This document shows positions 1-12,795 of a stretch of 64,000 bases of DNA, one piece after another. The stretch covers positions 8,655,282 to 8,719,281 of the forward strand of contig NC_134016.1 in assembly GCF_040712315.1 (NCBI RefSeq), in the 5' to 3' direction. The stretch comes from Castanea sativa. Lineage: Eukaryota > Streptophyta > Magnoliopsida > Fagales > Fagaceae. The notes beneath the pieces are model-generated. The model did no database searches and was not told the origin of the DNA. It worked only from the letters and a program-made list of their open reading frames with translations. The position numbers and the translations under genes were made by a program. The stretch's first letter is position 1; each line of letters starts with the position of its first letter.

Positions 1-870
1 ACTGTTGATACTTAAAATAAGTTATAGTATACAATTTGAAGGGCTGCCAGTAGATGGGTTGTTGGGGGCAGCAATTGCATACTACAAGCTGGCTGCAACA
101 GGAATTTAGTGAACCATTGTGGTAAATAGTGCTATAAATGTATGCGGTGGCCACTGTTCTAGAAAGTGCTGCTGACAGTGGCCATAGGGAGGTGTTGGTG
201 GTGACACACATTGACCATGAAGTGGTATAAGTGAAGGTGCAGAGCTTAGTGAAGTCAGATATGATATTGTTTCCAAATGAGGATGGTATCATGCAAAGAA
301 ACTGTACTTTTAGTCTCACGATTGTCATATGTTTTGCTTAATAATGGACAGAGCTAAATAAAGTTCACCTTCGAGATAGTTTGGAGGAAAATTGTTCCAG
401 AGAAATTGCTGGTCACAATTTCATAATCCCATGCGATACTTTTGGTTGTGGTTTTAATTCCTAATCGTTATATTTTTTTAATACCTCAATAGAAATATTT
501 CATGGAGATAGATTTGAATATTACCCAGAAACCAACAAAAACAGAGACAAAAACAGAATATGCCAGCAACCCAAATCATACAACAAGTAACAAACCAAAT
601 TCGTCTAACTTAAATCTTACACTAACAAGAAAAACTAAAGCACTAACAACAGACATTATCAAACACAAACACTTGGCAAAACCCAGATGGAATAATTATT
701 TAAAAAGCTCAAAAACATACTTGCAAACTTCCGTTGGTAGGGACAAAAGGGATTTTGAAGGATCGCCTGAAGCCGGTTGGGAGGAAAGAGGAGACCGTTT
801 GAGGGTGAGGGTGATTTCCGTTGAACGCCGAGAGGTTGAGGGTGACTGGTTTGGGTGTTTCAGTGAGAGT
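1..870. other. Non-coding start of window
   Basis: No gene, RNA gene or known repeat could be recognised. A 124-codon open frame lies at 502-876, but it is rich in Lys, Thr and Asn, resembles no family and runs into a minisatellite, so I treat it as chance. Confidence 0.5.
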
Positions 871-879
871 GTTTGAATT

Positions 880-1012
880 TTGAGTGAGAGTGTTTCAGAG
901 AGAGCGTTTGAGAGATTGAGAGAGTGTGAGTGTTTGAGTGAGGTTGAGAGAGTGTGCTGAAACTGAGAGAGTGTGAGTGTTTGAGTGAGGTTGAGAGAGT
1001 GTGATTGTTTCA
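880..1012. repeat. GA-rich minisatellite
   Basis: Two near-identical copies of a unit of about 47 bp, built from GAGAGAGTGTGAGTGTTTG and GTGAGGTTGAGAGAGTGTG, follow shorter related pieces. The antisense reading gives Ser/Leu/Thr-rich low-complexity frames with no family resemblance. Confidence 0.7.
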
Positions 1013-1039
1013 GCGAGGGGTCTGTATATGGGCGTGTGT

Positions 1040-1180
1040 AGATTTCGAGTCTTATAAACTCGATTTCTACGTGGCCACACGTGGAAAATTTGTCCACGTA
1101 ATGGCATTGCCGAACACTGCAAATCGAGTTTTAAAAGCTCGACTTTTTCTTGGATCTCGAGTTTTATAAACTCGAGATGC
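1040..1180. repeat. ACTCGA-type inverted repeat sequence
   Basis: The block carries repeated AACTCGA/TCGAGTT words in both orientations, including a near-perfect palindrome at about 1156-1176. Similar words recur at 8520-8790 and 17240-17360, so this is probably one dispersed family. No target duplication was found here. Confidence 0.45.
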
Positions 1181-1614
1181 TAGTTTCCTACATTCTTTTC
1201 CACAGTAACAACTAACAAAAATGTTAGATATTGAATGGTAAATGGCAACAAAATTCTGAAATCCAGCTTCAAAGCTGTACGCAATCGATAAAGAGAGGAA
1301 AGAGTAAGTAAGTCTGAAAGAAAGAAGAGAAAATCTCTGGTTCTGCCTATTGTTCTGTCAAGATCTGCAATTTGAGGGAGGAGAGACCATGTGGTATGAC
1401 TGTATGAGGCTGAGAAACTGAGAGTGACGCCGGTGAGTGGAGAGACGAGAGGGTGAGAACCTTTTTTTTTCATCTTTTTTTTTTCTTCTTGTTTTAGACC
1501 GGCATTCATTTAACGGCCGAAATACAGTTTTTTACCCAGTATATAGTCTTTGTTCCAACAGAGGTGTTGGAATGGTATATATCAGTTGTACTGGCCGGTA
1601 CGGTGCGAAATCAA
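1181..1614. other. Non-coding spacer before duplication unit I
   Basis: No gene could be supported. Homology to the second thaumatin-like unit begins only after about 1615. Confidence 0.45.
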
Positions 1615-2371
1615 CTCCCTTAATCAAGAGCCTTATAGTATAATTAACACATTTCGATACACAAAATGCTTTGAAGTCTAGGAGGAAAGAGTTCTAAGAG
1701 AAGCCATTATATTTTCTTATGGCCTTAGTGTAAGGGGGCAAATTGCCAAAATTGACAGATCCTTGACTATTTAAAGTACGTAGGGACTTCTTCATTAAAA
1801 ACAATAATAATAATACATGGGGGAAAACTTAATTAGAGAAGGGGGAAAAAATCAAATAGCTTCAATATATCTTGGCATGGGTCTTCTCAAAAAATAAAAT
1901 AAAAAATCTTGGCATGGGAAATGCTACTCCTAGCCATATGATTGGAAATTAGGCCAACTATATGCGTGTCTGATTTATAAGATTGGATAAATTTAGTCTC
2001 TTCAAAATCCAGAAAAAGTAATATTTATCTCTTCAAATCTCATGGCCAGGATATATTGGTATAAATTATGAATAATAGCGGTGTGTCCTCAATCATCCAT
2101 TATGACCAGAGGAGTCAATGTTTGACCCAATCTGCAAACACGACCTAAATTTTTATGGGTTAGGGTTGAGTCTTAGTAGGTTAGGATCATAAACGGGTCG
2201 ACTCGAAAGCGACATAATAAGAAACATGTAATAAGCAGGTCAACCCGCGTGACCCGCAATAGACATGTTTGACAAGTCAATTTATTTGTGTCAACCTGAA
2301 ATGACTCATTTAACACAACTCATTTAACTCGTTTAACAAATAAATATTTATTTTATTTTTGATTTGTCAGA

Positions 2372-2792
2372 GAACAAAGTTTAGCTACAAAATTGATTGT
2401 ATCCTAAGACTACAAAATTGGTTGTAATCTAAGACTACAACCTTACTCAATATCTTTTTATTGGAGGTAAGTTTTTACAAATTCACCATTATATTACATT
2501 TTCTTCTTATATCCTTCATGTTTGCAAAATTTCATAAAAATTAAAGAACAATAGTTGTCATAAGTAAATTGTGGAAATTGCAAGTTTTTATAGTTTAAAA
2601 TTATGTATAAAATATAATCTTATAGATCATATAGTAAATAATATCCAATTGACACAAAATTTAGCATATGTATTAAGAGCGTAAAGAACAAGCAATCTAA
2701 CGGTTAGATTTTCGAAATATATAGTAATTTTAATAATATTGAGTAAGATTGTAACCATATGTTACAACCAATTTTGTAACTAAATTTTATCC
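2372..2792. mobile_element. Mutator-like MITE in the gene 1 upstream region
   Basis: Terminal inverted repeats start GAACAAAGTTTAGCTACAAA on the left and, reverse-complemented, GGATAAAATTTAGTTACAAA on the right. They are flanked by a 9-bp direct repeat, TTTGTCAGA at 2363-2371 and TTTGTCAAA at 2793-2801 (8 of 9 match). A 9-bp target duplication is the hallmark of Mutator-like elements. There is no coding capacity. The sister region upstream of gene 2 lacks it. Confidence 0.65.
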
Positions 2793-2825
2793 TTTGTCAA
2801 ATACCACGGGATAAATTTATTGTTG

Positions 2826-2970
2826 GATTTATAAGATTAGATAAATTTAGTGTCTCTTGATTGAAGATCCAAAAAAAGTAATATTTATCCCTTCAAATCT
2901 CATAGTCAGGATAATTGGCATAAATTATGAATAATAGTGGCGTGTAGTCAATCATCCATTATGACTAGCT
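2826..2970 (+). repeat. Duplicated stretch in the gene 1 upstream region
   Basis: This segment repeats 1975-2105 in direct orientation (GGATAAATTTAGT through CAATCATCCATTATGACTAG). Gene 2 has the stretch only once, at about 19485-19625. The two gene 1 copies flank about 700 bp that includes the Mutator-like MITE, so upstream elements in this stretch are doubled for gene 1. Confidence 0.6.
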
Positions 2971-3009
2971 ATTTAGAATATATACTAAATTATGACTAAA
3001 TATTTAGAA

Positions 3010-3345
3010 TGTAGGATAAATTGCAAATTACACTCCTAAAGTTTGGGGGTATTTAAATTTTACACCCTAATGTTTCAAAATTTGGATTTTAACTTCTAAA
3101 GTTTAGGAGTGCTTAGATTTTTCACTCCCAAATTATGAAACTTTAGGGTGTAAAATTCAAATATTCTCAAACTTTAGAAAGTAAAATCCAAACGTCCATA
3201 AAATATAGGGGTAAAATCTAAATTTTGAAACATCAAGATGTAAAATCCAAACACCCCCAAACAATAGAGGGTAAAATTCAAATTCTGAAATTTTAGATTG
3301 TAAAATCCAATCACTCCCAAACTTTAGAGGGTGTAATTTGTAACT
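3010..3345. mobile_element. Long-TIR MITE directly upstream of the gene 1 TATA box
   Basis: The ends are inverted: left AAATTACACTCCTAAAGTTTG and right, reverse-complemented, AAATTACACCCTCTAAAGTTTG. The interior is built from alternating TAAAATCCAAAC / ACTTTAGGGTGTAAAATT words, so it can fold on itself. It is missing at the corresponding place upstream of gene 2 (about 19650-19800), where other sequence is found. No clear target duplication was seen. Confidence 0.5.
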
Positions 3346-3370
3346 ATCTTTTTGTCCTGCCATCAAGGTC

Positions 3371-3378
3371 TATATAAT
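3371..3378 (+). promoter_or_regulatory. TATA box of thaumatin-like gene 1
   Basis: TATATAAT lies 72 bp before the start codon and is conserved at the same place in gene 2 (19805-19812), within a shared TTTTGTCCTGC...TATATAAT...CCCTCATTTTAAATCTTGCATT context. Confidence 0.65.
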
Positions 3379-3442
3379 CTTATTTCCCTCATTTTAAATC
3401 TTGCATTCACCAAACATAAAAATTATTATCAAATCAAAGCAA

Positions 3443-4638
<1,196 letters not shown>

Positions 4639-5364
4639 AGCTCTGTTTGGTTGGAAGGTGGAAGATTGAGAGAATAGAAAATGAGGAGGATATAAAAGAG
4701 TGGGTGGATAGAAAATGTTTATTTATTTTTATATATGTTTGGTTAGAATGATAGAAAAATGGAGAGATGAAAAATAAATTGTTTGTTTCATTGAGAAGAA
4801 AAATAAGAAGATGGAAATTGAAATTAGTATAAATTTACAGTTATGTTTCTATTAAATAAAACAAAAAGTAACACATTTTTTTAATTAAATTTTGTGTTGT
4901 AATTGTACTTCACTTATTCATTAAAAAATGAAAGAAAAGAAGTTCAAGAACCCAAAATGTTTTTATATATATATAAAAAAAAAAAAAAAAAACTGTGTGA
5001 GAAAAGAAACATTCTGCCATGAAAAAAAAACAGAAGAAATGATAAGCACAAAAGAAAAAAAAAAAAAAAAAAAAAGATCAAGCAACAACACAAATGAAGA
5101 AAGAAACCGAATGACAAAAGAAACGGAGAAAAAAAGGACTAGAAAAGTTAGAAAGCTTTCAACGTTAGCCTGGGCAATTTCATCCAGAATATTGCACATT
5201 TTCACCTATGTTTTCACTCGGAATTGGGGTCATTCAATTTTGATGGCCCAAAAAGAAAACTGTTAAGTCCTACCACTTTTTTATCCTCTCTCCCCTTCCA
5301 ACCAAACACACCCATTACCCATTTTCTCTTCTATATTTTCTATAGTTTTATTTCTTATCATGCT
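4639..5364. mobile_element. MITE inserted directly behind the gene 1 stop codon
   Basis: Subterminal inverted repeats read TGTTTGGTTGGAAGG on the left and CCTTCCAACCAAACACACCC on the right, with A-rich filler between. Related ends occur at 54982-55581. In gene 2 the stop codon is followed by GCTGGAAGC and the 3' UTR; here the matching 3' UTR sequence resumes only at about 5365 (TAATTCCTTGTACA). The exact ends and target duplication are unclear, so the boundaries are approximate. Confidence 0.6.
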
Positions 5365-5427
5365 AAAGTTTAATTCCTTGTACATTAATTGATAAGAAAT
5401 AATACCATGATTTTTTTATTAAAAATT

Positions 5428-5564
5428 GAGCAATGCTATGGACACAATATATATCTTTTACAACAATTTCGCAAGAAAGTTTAGATGATAAGCTGTTATT
5501 ACTTATTACCACCTATACTTTGTTGTGAAATTATTATGAAAAATATTGTATTGTAGCATTATTC
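5428..5564. mobile_element. Small Mutator-like MITE candidate
   Basis: The ends GAGCAATGCTA and TAGCATTATTC are inverted and match the GAGYAATGYTA ends of two better-supported elements at 35461 and 36165. The flanks TTAAAAATT and ATATAAAAT share only 6 of 9 positions, so the target duplication is weak. Confidence 0.4.
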
Positions 5565-5573
5565 ATATAAAAT

Positions 5574-7330
5574 AGATTAAAGTGGATCAATTTAGAACTC
5601 AAATAATATTCTAATTGTACTATAATTTTTGGGTTGTGTTTATAACACATAAACTATTTTACATGGTTTTACACACAACTCAAAAAACAACTAAAACTAT
5701 AATTTGAAATCATGGTTTCCAGCTGTTGGTAAAACTATGTAAAATTGTTTGTCTGCAACAAGTATTTTCCATAATTTTATGCCAACTCTTCTTTTGGCCT
5801 TAATTGCATAAATTCATCTAAATTATGAGAGCACTTGCATTTTACACCCCAACTATGAAAACTTGCAATTACATTATCCCAATCATGACAAAACTTGCAA
5901 ATTACATCCCGTAGTCTGGTTTACTGTTAAAGCAAGTCACACATGTTCCTAAAACAATGACATTTCCCGAACTAAGTTTCACTAATTAATTAAGCTAAGT
6001 GACGGATTTCAAATAAAAAATAAATCACTGATTAAACCAAAACCATTAAATATATAAATAATGACAAAGATCCATTTTGGTTAAGGTCAGAATGAAAATT
6101 CACAACAATTTCAATGCCTACCACCTTACAACTGTTAAGAGTAAATCCATAGTCCAACCAAAGTAATGTTCAAATGTCCAACGGCTAGTTTTTCCCAATG
6201 GCTACCACAAATGTACAACAGAACGGTGTCGTTCTATTTAACGCAGGGTTGTAAGAGTATTTAATGAAACGCTGCATTTTACTCTTCTGTAATTGGTTCT
6301 TTTAGTTAGTTCATTAGGTAGTTATGGTAGTCAATCGGTTCCTAATTCTCCTTAACCATTTACGGATCAATCCCGAGATTTCAGGGATCTCTGTCAGACT
6401 GATCCTGTTGTAACATATATATTGTACAGCAAGTGTAATGAATAGGTGTGCAATCATTCTTCCAGAATTCTCTTCTTTCTTCTTCTCTCTCTCTGAACTT
6501 TCTCTCTATTTTTCTCTATGTTTATTGCTACTCACTGAGTGTTTTGTTGTATGAACACCATTGTTGTAATCTTTTCAAGCTTAGATAGATTCTTTTCAAC
6601 AACTGAGGCCACAACAATATGCAATGTATTAATTTTTTTAATAGTGCATGTGTGAGGCGGTAAGCAAACTTAGTTGTGTTATGAAATTTTGTTCTGACCG
6701 TAGAAAGACTCGAGCAATATACAATTAGAGAGCTTTTCATTTATCTTTTTGTTTTTGTGGAAGTGTAAGTGCCTCATAGTTTAGAGTAAATTTGTGCTTT
6801 CCTTTTAATTAATTGCACTCTAATTTGATGTTAGATGTCTTTAGATCTAATTTTAAAATGTACGTACTTCAATTTTGTGCCGAGAGTTCTTCCACAATTA
6901 CACTCTAATTAGTCGATGTTCCATGTGATGCAATGGTGTATTTTGAAATATTTTGGAAAAAAATTATTGCCTACCTTGAAAACTATTTTTATTAATATAG
7001 AGCTAAATTTCTAATAACTGTTACAACCTGAGATTTTGGAGGCAATAGTACCTTGTAAAGACAATAGCTCTATCCTCTCTAATATCTGTAACTCGGTGAC
7101 TCAACTTGCTCTCATTTAATCGAAGAAAGAGGATTCTAACTCTTCTCTTTACTATTGTAACTATTGAATTATCAAAAGAATAATTTTTAAAAATTTTAAT
7201 TTATAAACAAATTCAATTTATTTCCAAAAATTTATATAATGGAAACTTCCTAAAGGCAGTCTGCTAAATCTGTTGATAGAATGAAAATCGTTTGTCCAAA
7301 CTTATCTACTTCACTTTATGTTGTGTGTGT
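5574..7330. other. Non-coding spacer with possible LTR debris
   Basis: No gene could be supported. About 6200-6560 (AACGGTGTCGTT through a TCTTCTCTCTCTCT stretch) has the look of a degraded Copia-type LTR, but no ends, primer site or coding sequence are visible, so this is a guess. Confidence 0.35.
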
Positions 7331-7419
7331 GTATATATATAGGTTGTAATAATGATATTTGAGTTTGGAGAATATTATTTCAAGTTCTGAAATTTTCTAA
7401 GTGAAAATTCAAAATTCAG

Positions 7420-7990
7420 TATTTTCAATCGGTCGAAACTTTGGCTCGATCGATTGAAATGGTAAGAAAATAATCCTGGAGTCTCTCGATGATTCGATCG
7501 CTATTCGATTCCTGTTCGATCGATTGAAAAGAGTATTTGTTTGATTGAAAAGAGCTTTAGATTGATTGAAAGGAACTCTAGATCGATCGAAACTCGAAAA
7601 AACTAAATTTTCTGCAGAATTTTCTGGTGATTGTTTAGAAAGTTTGAGAAGGTTTCAAGTATTGTAAATGGTTTTATAAAATATTTTAACTCTCCATACG
7701 TGCCTTTAAATGAAATATAACCCTATGAGTATAAATAAAGGTTTATGTCCACAAAATAGTAGTTTGTGAGGAACACAAAAAATTCTGTAGTCATTCTCCA
7801 GAATTGTTATCTGTAAAACCCAACATCTTGGTTGTATCATTGGGACAAATTTTCGATAACCCTTTAGCAACAATAGTGTGAGGGCAAATATTGTATAAGG
7901 AAAATGATATTGTGCCTTAAATTATCTATTTTTCTGTTTATCTTTTGTTATAACTTTGTTCTTCCATTATTATTTTGTGTAAGACTCCCA
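7420..7990. mobile_element. Degraded LTR-like segment with GATCGATTGA repeats
   Basis: At least six variants of TCGATCGATTGAAA lie between 7428 and 7600, followed by a TATA-like AGTATAAATAAAGG near 7729. The same word cluster occurs at 50090-50330 in the leader of a recognisable Copia element, which suggests retrotransposon origin. The ends were not found. Confidence 0.4.
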
Positions 7991-8149
7991 AAACTTTATA
8001 CTTCATATTAATCGATGTGGGCTAGGTTCTTGGTGAGTCTAGTTTTTCTTTTTGGCCAAGGAGTGGTTTTAACCACAACAAACCGTGGGTAGATGGGTTG
8101 TTCATGGATCTGTGCAATAGATTGGGGGGTTATTTTGTGTGTGGCACCA

Positions 8150-9823
8150 ATTGAAGAGTAAATCGTCACCTTCTCATCTGTAAAACCTTTTGGAGTAAAA
8201 AAGGACAGGCCAAATTTTGGCATTAATCACTCTTTATTTTTTACTAAAACCATCAATCACTTAATACATGCTTAACAACCACATGCTAAAATAAGGAGAA
8301 GCTGTTATCTTACTTCCATTGAAACAATACAAACTATGAGTTTTTATTTAATTTAATATCTGTTTTGATAATGGTTCTTGCTTTACATGTGTCATTCATG
8401 GCTATCCACTGTTGCTATTTACATGACCAATAAGAGGGCCAAAATAGGCTTTTACCCTTTTCACATAAACTTTCCAACAAAATGCTCCATGTCTTAAACT
8501 AATTAGAGAAATGCCCTTTATTTTGAAACTCGATTTTTAAGTCTGAAATTAATTAGAGAAATGCCCTTATTTTGAAACTCGATTTTCTAAAAATCGAGTT
8601 TCAAATATATAACTCGATTTTTGGAACATCGAATTATAACGAACGTGGATTTAGATTTTTTTTTCCTAGAACTCGAGTACTTCACATAGAACTTGAGTTT
8701 CTTGAATGGAACTCGAGTTCTAGATTTTTTTTTTTTAATTTTCAATTCGCTATAACTCGATTTTCCAAAAATCAAGTTTCAAAACATGGGCATTTCCTTA
8801 AATTGTTTCAGAAATGGGGCAAAATGCTAGATATTTAAAAAAAAAAAAAAAAAAGACAAAAGTCCATTTTCTCCACAATAAGAGAGATGGGAATTTCTTA
8901 AATAGTTTGCCTTGTATTAAATGGCTTGTGTATTGGAGGGGTCGTGATAATTACAAAAATGAGTGTCTAGCTGGGAGCTTAAGCTGCCTATATATCCATG
9001 TTAATTCCATTGCTGTTTCAACAAGAGGCAAACAACCAGTGACTTTCACCTTTTCATTTACACTTGGAATTTCTTCCAAGAATGCATAATTTGGATAGCA
9101 AAAATGGAACAACGTTTGTTACCTTGTTTTCATTTCTTGTGTCTGAAATAATTAGTTACATATATACCATGTTTGAGCACTCTATTGTAGGTGAGAAGTG
9201 AGATTGCTTAATTAATAATACTTTTCTCAATAGCGTATATATAATAGAAAATTATTGTAAGGTAGCACCAAGAATTATAGCACAATCTCCGAGAAATAAA
9301 TAAACATCCATCCGTATATATTATAAAACCAAAGCATTTAACACTTTTTTTTTAAATAATTTTTATAAAATCGAAGCATTTAACTTTTATTTTTTTTTAA
9401 TCTCAAGAGAGTTTTCCACATAAGCTCTGGACTCCTCACAAATTTCCAAATAATAGTTGATTTATAATTTCTTTTGAATTTCATTTATCTATTTAATGTT
9501 AACCGAACAATCCAACTATATGCGAACGATGGTCTTGGAACCCCTAAAATGAATACTCCAAACTCCCAACACCCATACACATAAATAAATCCAACTTGAA
9601 TAATACAATACAATTATCACTGTTTCTCTTGGTGCGGTGGTCACTCTACAAGTATAAATGCTTATAGGGTGTGCAGGGTAAGGGCCGGGGTTCAAGTTTT
9701 CAGGAGAGAGCTTTACACACATATACACTTAGATTATGCTAGAGTTGAAATTTTATCTTATATATATATATATAAAAGAATAATACAATACAATTGATTC
9801 CCAAATTCAATTTAATTCAATTC

Positions 9824-9825
<2 letters not shown>
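8150..9825. other. Duplicated spacer block, unit I copy
   Basis: Non-coding. It matches 21717-22023 (unit II) and 29262-29941 plus 33576-33780 (unit III) in order, e.g. ATCACTTAATACATGCTTAA and GGAGAAGCTGTTATCTTACT. This copy alone has the Mutator-like insertion at 8437-8875, while it lacks the Copia LTR that units II and III carry behind AACATCCATCC (9303-9315). Confidence 0.6.
8437..8875. mobile_element. Mutator-like MITE with empty site in unit III
   Basis: A 9-bp target duplication CAATAAGAG lies at 8428-8436 and 8876-8884. The ends are weakly inverted (GGCCAAAATAGGCTTTTACC against TGGAGAAAATGGACTTTTGT). The interior contains a second inverted pair built from AAACTCGATTTT words. The uninterrupted target is present in the sister copy at 29520-29528, which confirms this as an insertion. 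No coding capacity. Confidence 0.75.

Positions 9826-9912
<87 letters not shown>
9826..9912. repeat. CT microsatellite
   Basis: More than 40 CT dinucleotides. A shorter array sits at the matching place in unit III (33781-33823). Confidence 0.9.
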
Positions 9913-9914
<2 letters not shown>

Positions 9915-9959
9915 ACAGATTCAATTCAATTCCCTTTTCTTTTTTTTTTTCCAATTCAT

Positions 9960-10715
9960 GAAGTCTCTATTGAAGGCCAAAAACAGGGATTAAAATAAAA
10001 TAATTTTTTTAAAAAATTAAATTGAGTCTAAAACTTTGTTTGGTCTCCAAAAAAAAAAAAGTTTTTAGTTGAGGTGTGACTTAACAACAATTTCGAGTAA
10101 GGGGGCCAAAATATGAACAAAATAAAATCATGAAAATCTAAATAAGCATCTATTAAGTATTAGCAAATATGGGCTGCTACAAGGTATTTGAATTTTTTTT
10201 TTTTAAATATTTTCATTTATGAGATAAAATATTGGATGAAATGTGGTGTTTTGGTTGATTTGTGATGCTTGCTTTGATCTAAGGAGGGGGGCAAGTTTTA
10301 TTTTCCTTAGGTCTAATAAGAATTAAGCTCTTATAAAGCTATATAAAAAATAAAAAAAAATTATGCAACTCAGCGCACCAAAACCCCGTGGGCCTTAATG
10401 TGGCTCCGTTCTTGTGGCCAGCTAGGATTTAAAAAAAAAAAAAAAACTGAGCGTACCAATCAAAACAAACCTCTAACTAATGGAACAAATCAAAGCGACT
10501 TAAAATTTTAAGGGTGTGATTTGCAATTTACTTTCTCAATTTGCCACATGAGTTAGGTCGTCCAATCAAATCATGTAGCATGAACCATGTAATTAAATAA
10601 CCAACAAAATCTTAAAAACAAATGAAATAAACCTCTAAAACAAAATAATTGAACTAATTTTTTCTTTTCTTCAATATTTCATTGTTCTTCTCCAAAGTTT
10701 CTGCTCAAGTTCAAT

Positions 10716-10748
<33 letters not shown>

Positions 10749-10880
10749 AGCTCTCTCTCTCTCACATTACTTTTTGGTGATGAAGCTAATTATTTGTGCT
10801 TTGTGAAACCAGTGACTTCCATTTGATATGACTTTAATGACTGCACGAGTTTTCAATACTGACTATGATGAAAGCAAGAA
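9960..10880. repeat. Direct repeat flanking the MADS-like gene, copy 1
   Basis: It matches 13205-14190 in the same orientation, e.g. ACTTTGTTTGGTCT, GCATCTATTAAGTATTAGCA, and an internal CT array (10721-10761 against 14016-14048). The two copies lie on either side of the MADS-like gene about 3.2 kb apart. There are no TG/CA ends or primer site to make them LTRs. No coding capacity. Confidence 0.6.
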
Positions 10881-12015
10881 TTTTCAACATCGGCATAGTT
10901 TCAAAAGGCGAGAAAGTTGGGACTTAGACCAATTGCTCTCTCAAATCCTACTTTGACATAGTTACAGTAAGCAAGAGGACAATTATCGCAATGGTAGCAC
11001 ACGTATCATGAGGTTTTCATGTCAGTCACGAACTCGATCAATGGGTCACAGCAGTTCGAGGTAGTGATGGATATCTGGGTTTTTGTAATTTGATAGGTCA
11101 GGGCAATTGACATTTCTACTATGATTTCAACGATTTGCTAAGTTTGATGTTGGGCAAGAGGGATTTATTGGGTTTTACAAAATGATGGGTTTGATTATGT
11201 TCGAAATTTTTTTTGAGTGTTTGTTTCGAAAGAACATTTTGATTTTCTTGAGGAATTTTTAATGTCCAGAAATATTGTAAAGAGGAGTGTCACTTCACAG
11301 CCAACTAGGATTTTTTGTGAATGGAGGAGTTGCTAATCAAAATGAACCTCTAACGCTAAGCGAGTGAATATAAATTTTGAAAAATTAAGGGTTAGAATCA
11401 AAATTACCCCAATTTTAAGGGTGTAATTTGCATTTTACTTATTTGAAATATTTGAAACCTCATATTCAGAATTACTTATATAAATATAAACAAAAAATTA
11501 TAACAAATTACAAAATTTAATTACTATCGATCACATTGAAATATTATTTTATTTTATCTTTTTTTTTTAATTTTTTTTTTATACAAGTGTTGTGTATATA
11601 CTGAGAAATAATTGGAGGGATATTCTGAGAGTCTGGCCAAATTAACATTATCACTACCACAAAAGACTATTATTGCTCACAAATTGGGGTTTCCCAATAG
11701 TAAAAGGAAATACTAACAAGTAATTAACAAAGACAACTGCCCGCAAAATCAGAAAAAAAGAAAAACATTGAAACAACAAATTGCTTGAAATTAAATTCAA
11801 TTTCTGAAACCAAATCTTCTAGGCTTAACTTCTAGAGTTAAATTGGGACCCCCACCATAAAAGAAAATTAAAAATTAAAATTAAAAACTAAAAACTAAAA
11901 GATATCAAACTATCACAAAAGAAATAAAAACACTAAAAGTTAGAGATAAAATTACAATAAATTGCTTCATGCAAAATCAATCCATGGCCAAAACCTTCTA
12001 ATTAGGTTGTGGTTG
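10881..12015. other. Spacer downstream of the MADS-like gene
   Basis: Non-coding. About 11150-11900 matches 33905-34370 and 35341-36010 in unit III, e.g. GGGCAAGAGGGA, TTTGATTATGTTCGA and CTAGAGTTAAATTTGG. Unit I lacks the MITEs found within the unit III copy. Confidence 0.55.
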
Positions 12016-12795
12016 TCACTGGCTGCACCGAGATAGGCTCATCTTGGCCAAATTTAACCTTCTAACAGTACTCATTACTTTGAAAGCACGAGCAACCTCA
12101 GCTCTTCTACTACCGCTACTACTTCCAACCTCATAATTATTGTTATTATTTGGTATGTCCGTAGTATTATTGTTGTTATTATTATTATTACTCCACTTCC
12201 TTTTCTTATTCTCAAGTAATTCAATCCTATTTTTCATAACACAAAGCTTAGTCTTCAGCGAATTCAACCTCATCTCAAACAACACCTCATCATCTGTATC
12301 ATAAAGCCAACCATACTCCCACACTAACAAAACCCTCTCAAACTCTTCTACCTTGTTTCTGTTTCTTTCCTCATGTTCCTCTGATTCATCAACATCCTCC
12401 TCATCTTCTTCTTCTTCTTCATCACCATCATCATCATCTTCTTCTTCTTCTTCATCTTCTTCTTTTTCTTCCTTGTTATTGTTCTTTTCTTTGTTCACAA
12501 AAGGATATTTCTTATGAATTCCACTGTGGTCTTTGTACTTGTTGAGTACTTCCACCACGTCATCTCGACTTTCAGGCCATGTGTCGACATGCCCATCAGG
12601 CCCATAAGAAATCACACAGACTGGGATATTGCACAGTTGAGAAAGTTCATTGGCTTTCTTCATCACAGTCGGGTTTCTCTTCTTGTATGATGTTTCTCTG
12701 GCCCTTTGATCACTGCTTTGCGGTTCATGTTGTTCTTGTTCAGCCTCCATTGAATCACTGTTTTGCGGTTCATGTGGTTCTTGTTCAGCCTCCAT
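12016..12795 (-). CDS. MADS-like protein lacking the first part of the MADS domain
   Basis: A single-exon, 259-residue frame. Residues about 30-75 (from RARETSYKKR through KKANELSQLCNIPVCVISYG to DTWPE) resemble the second half of a type I (M-gamma-like) MADS domain, which ends in a similar WP motif. The usual start of about 20 basic residues, which makes key DNA contacts, is absent. In its place are two copies of an acidic MEAEQE.HEPQ unit from a 45-bp tandem duplication. Then follow an acidic Glu/Asp stretch (about 108-150), a Leu-containing helix (about 155-200), a poly-Asn run and a basic C-terminus. Type I MADS proteins act in female gametophyte and endosperm in other plants. Whether this one binds DNA or is expressed cannot be told. 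The frame is open, unlike its unit III copy (38361-40391). Confidence 0.6.
   Translation of the reverse strand: MEAEQEPHEPQNSDSMEAEQEQHEPQSSDQRARETSYKKRNPTVMKKANELSQLCNIPVCVISYGPDGHVDTWPESRDDVVEVLNKYKDHSGIHKKYPFVNKEKNNNKEEKEEDEEEEEDDDDGDEEEEEDEEDVDESEEHEERNRNKVEEFERVLLVWEYGWLYDTDDEVLFEMRLNSLKTKLCVMKNRIELLENKKRKWSNNNNNNNNTTDIPNNNNNYEVGSSSGSRRAEVARAFKVMSTVRRLNLAKMSLSRCSQ

Larger units (their letters stand above)
1615..3370 (+). promoter_or_regulatory. Upstream region of thaumatin-like gene 1
   Basis: This block matches 19035-19804 upstream of thaumatin-like gene 2 in the same order. Shared stretches include the segment around ATGGCCTTAGTGTAAGG and the TATA/leader region. Gene 1 differs by three additions: a Mutator-like MITE (2372-2792), a second copy of a 145-bp stretch, and a MITE directly before the TATA box. 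Homology is visible by eye; no element function is known. Confidence 0.6.

Noticed and set aside
502..876. 124-codon open frame near the left end
   Set aside because: Low-complexity composition, no family resemblance, and its end lies in a minisatellite.
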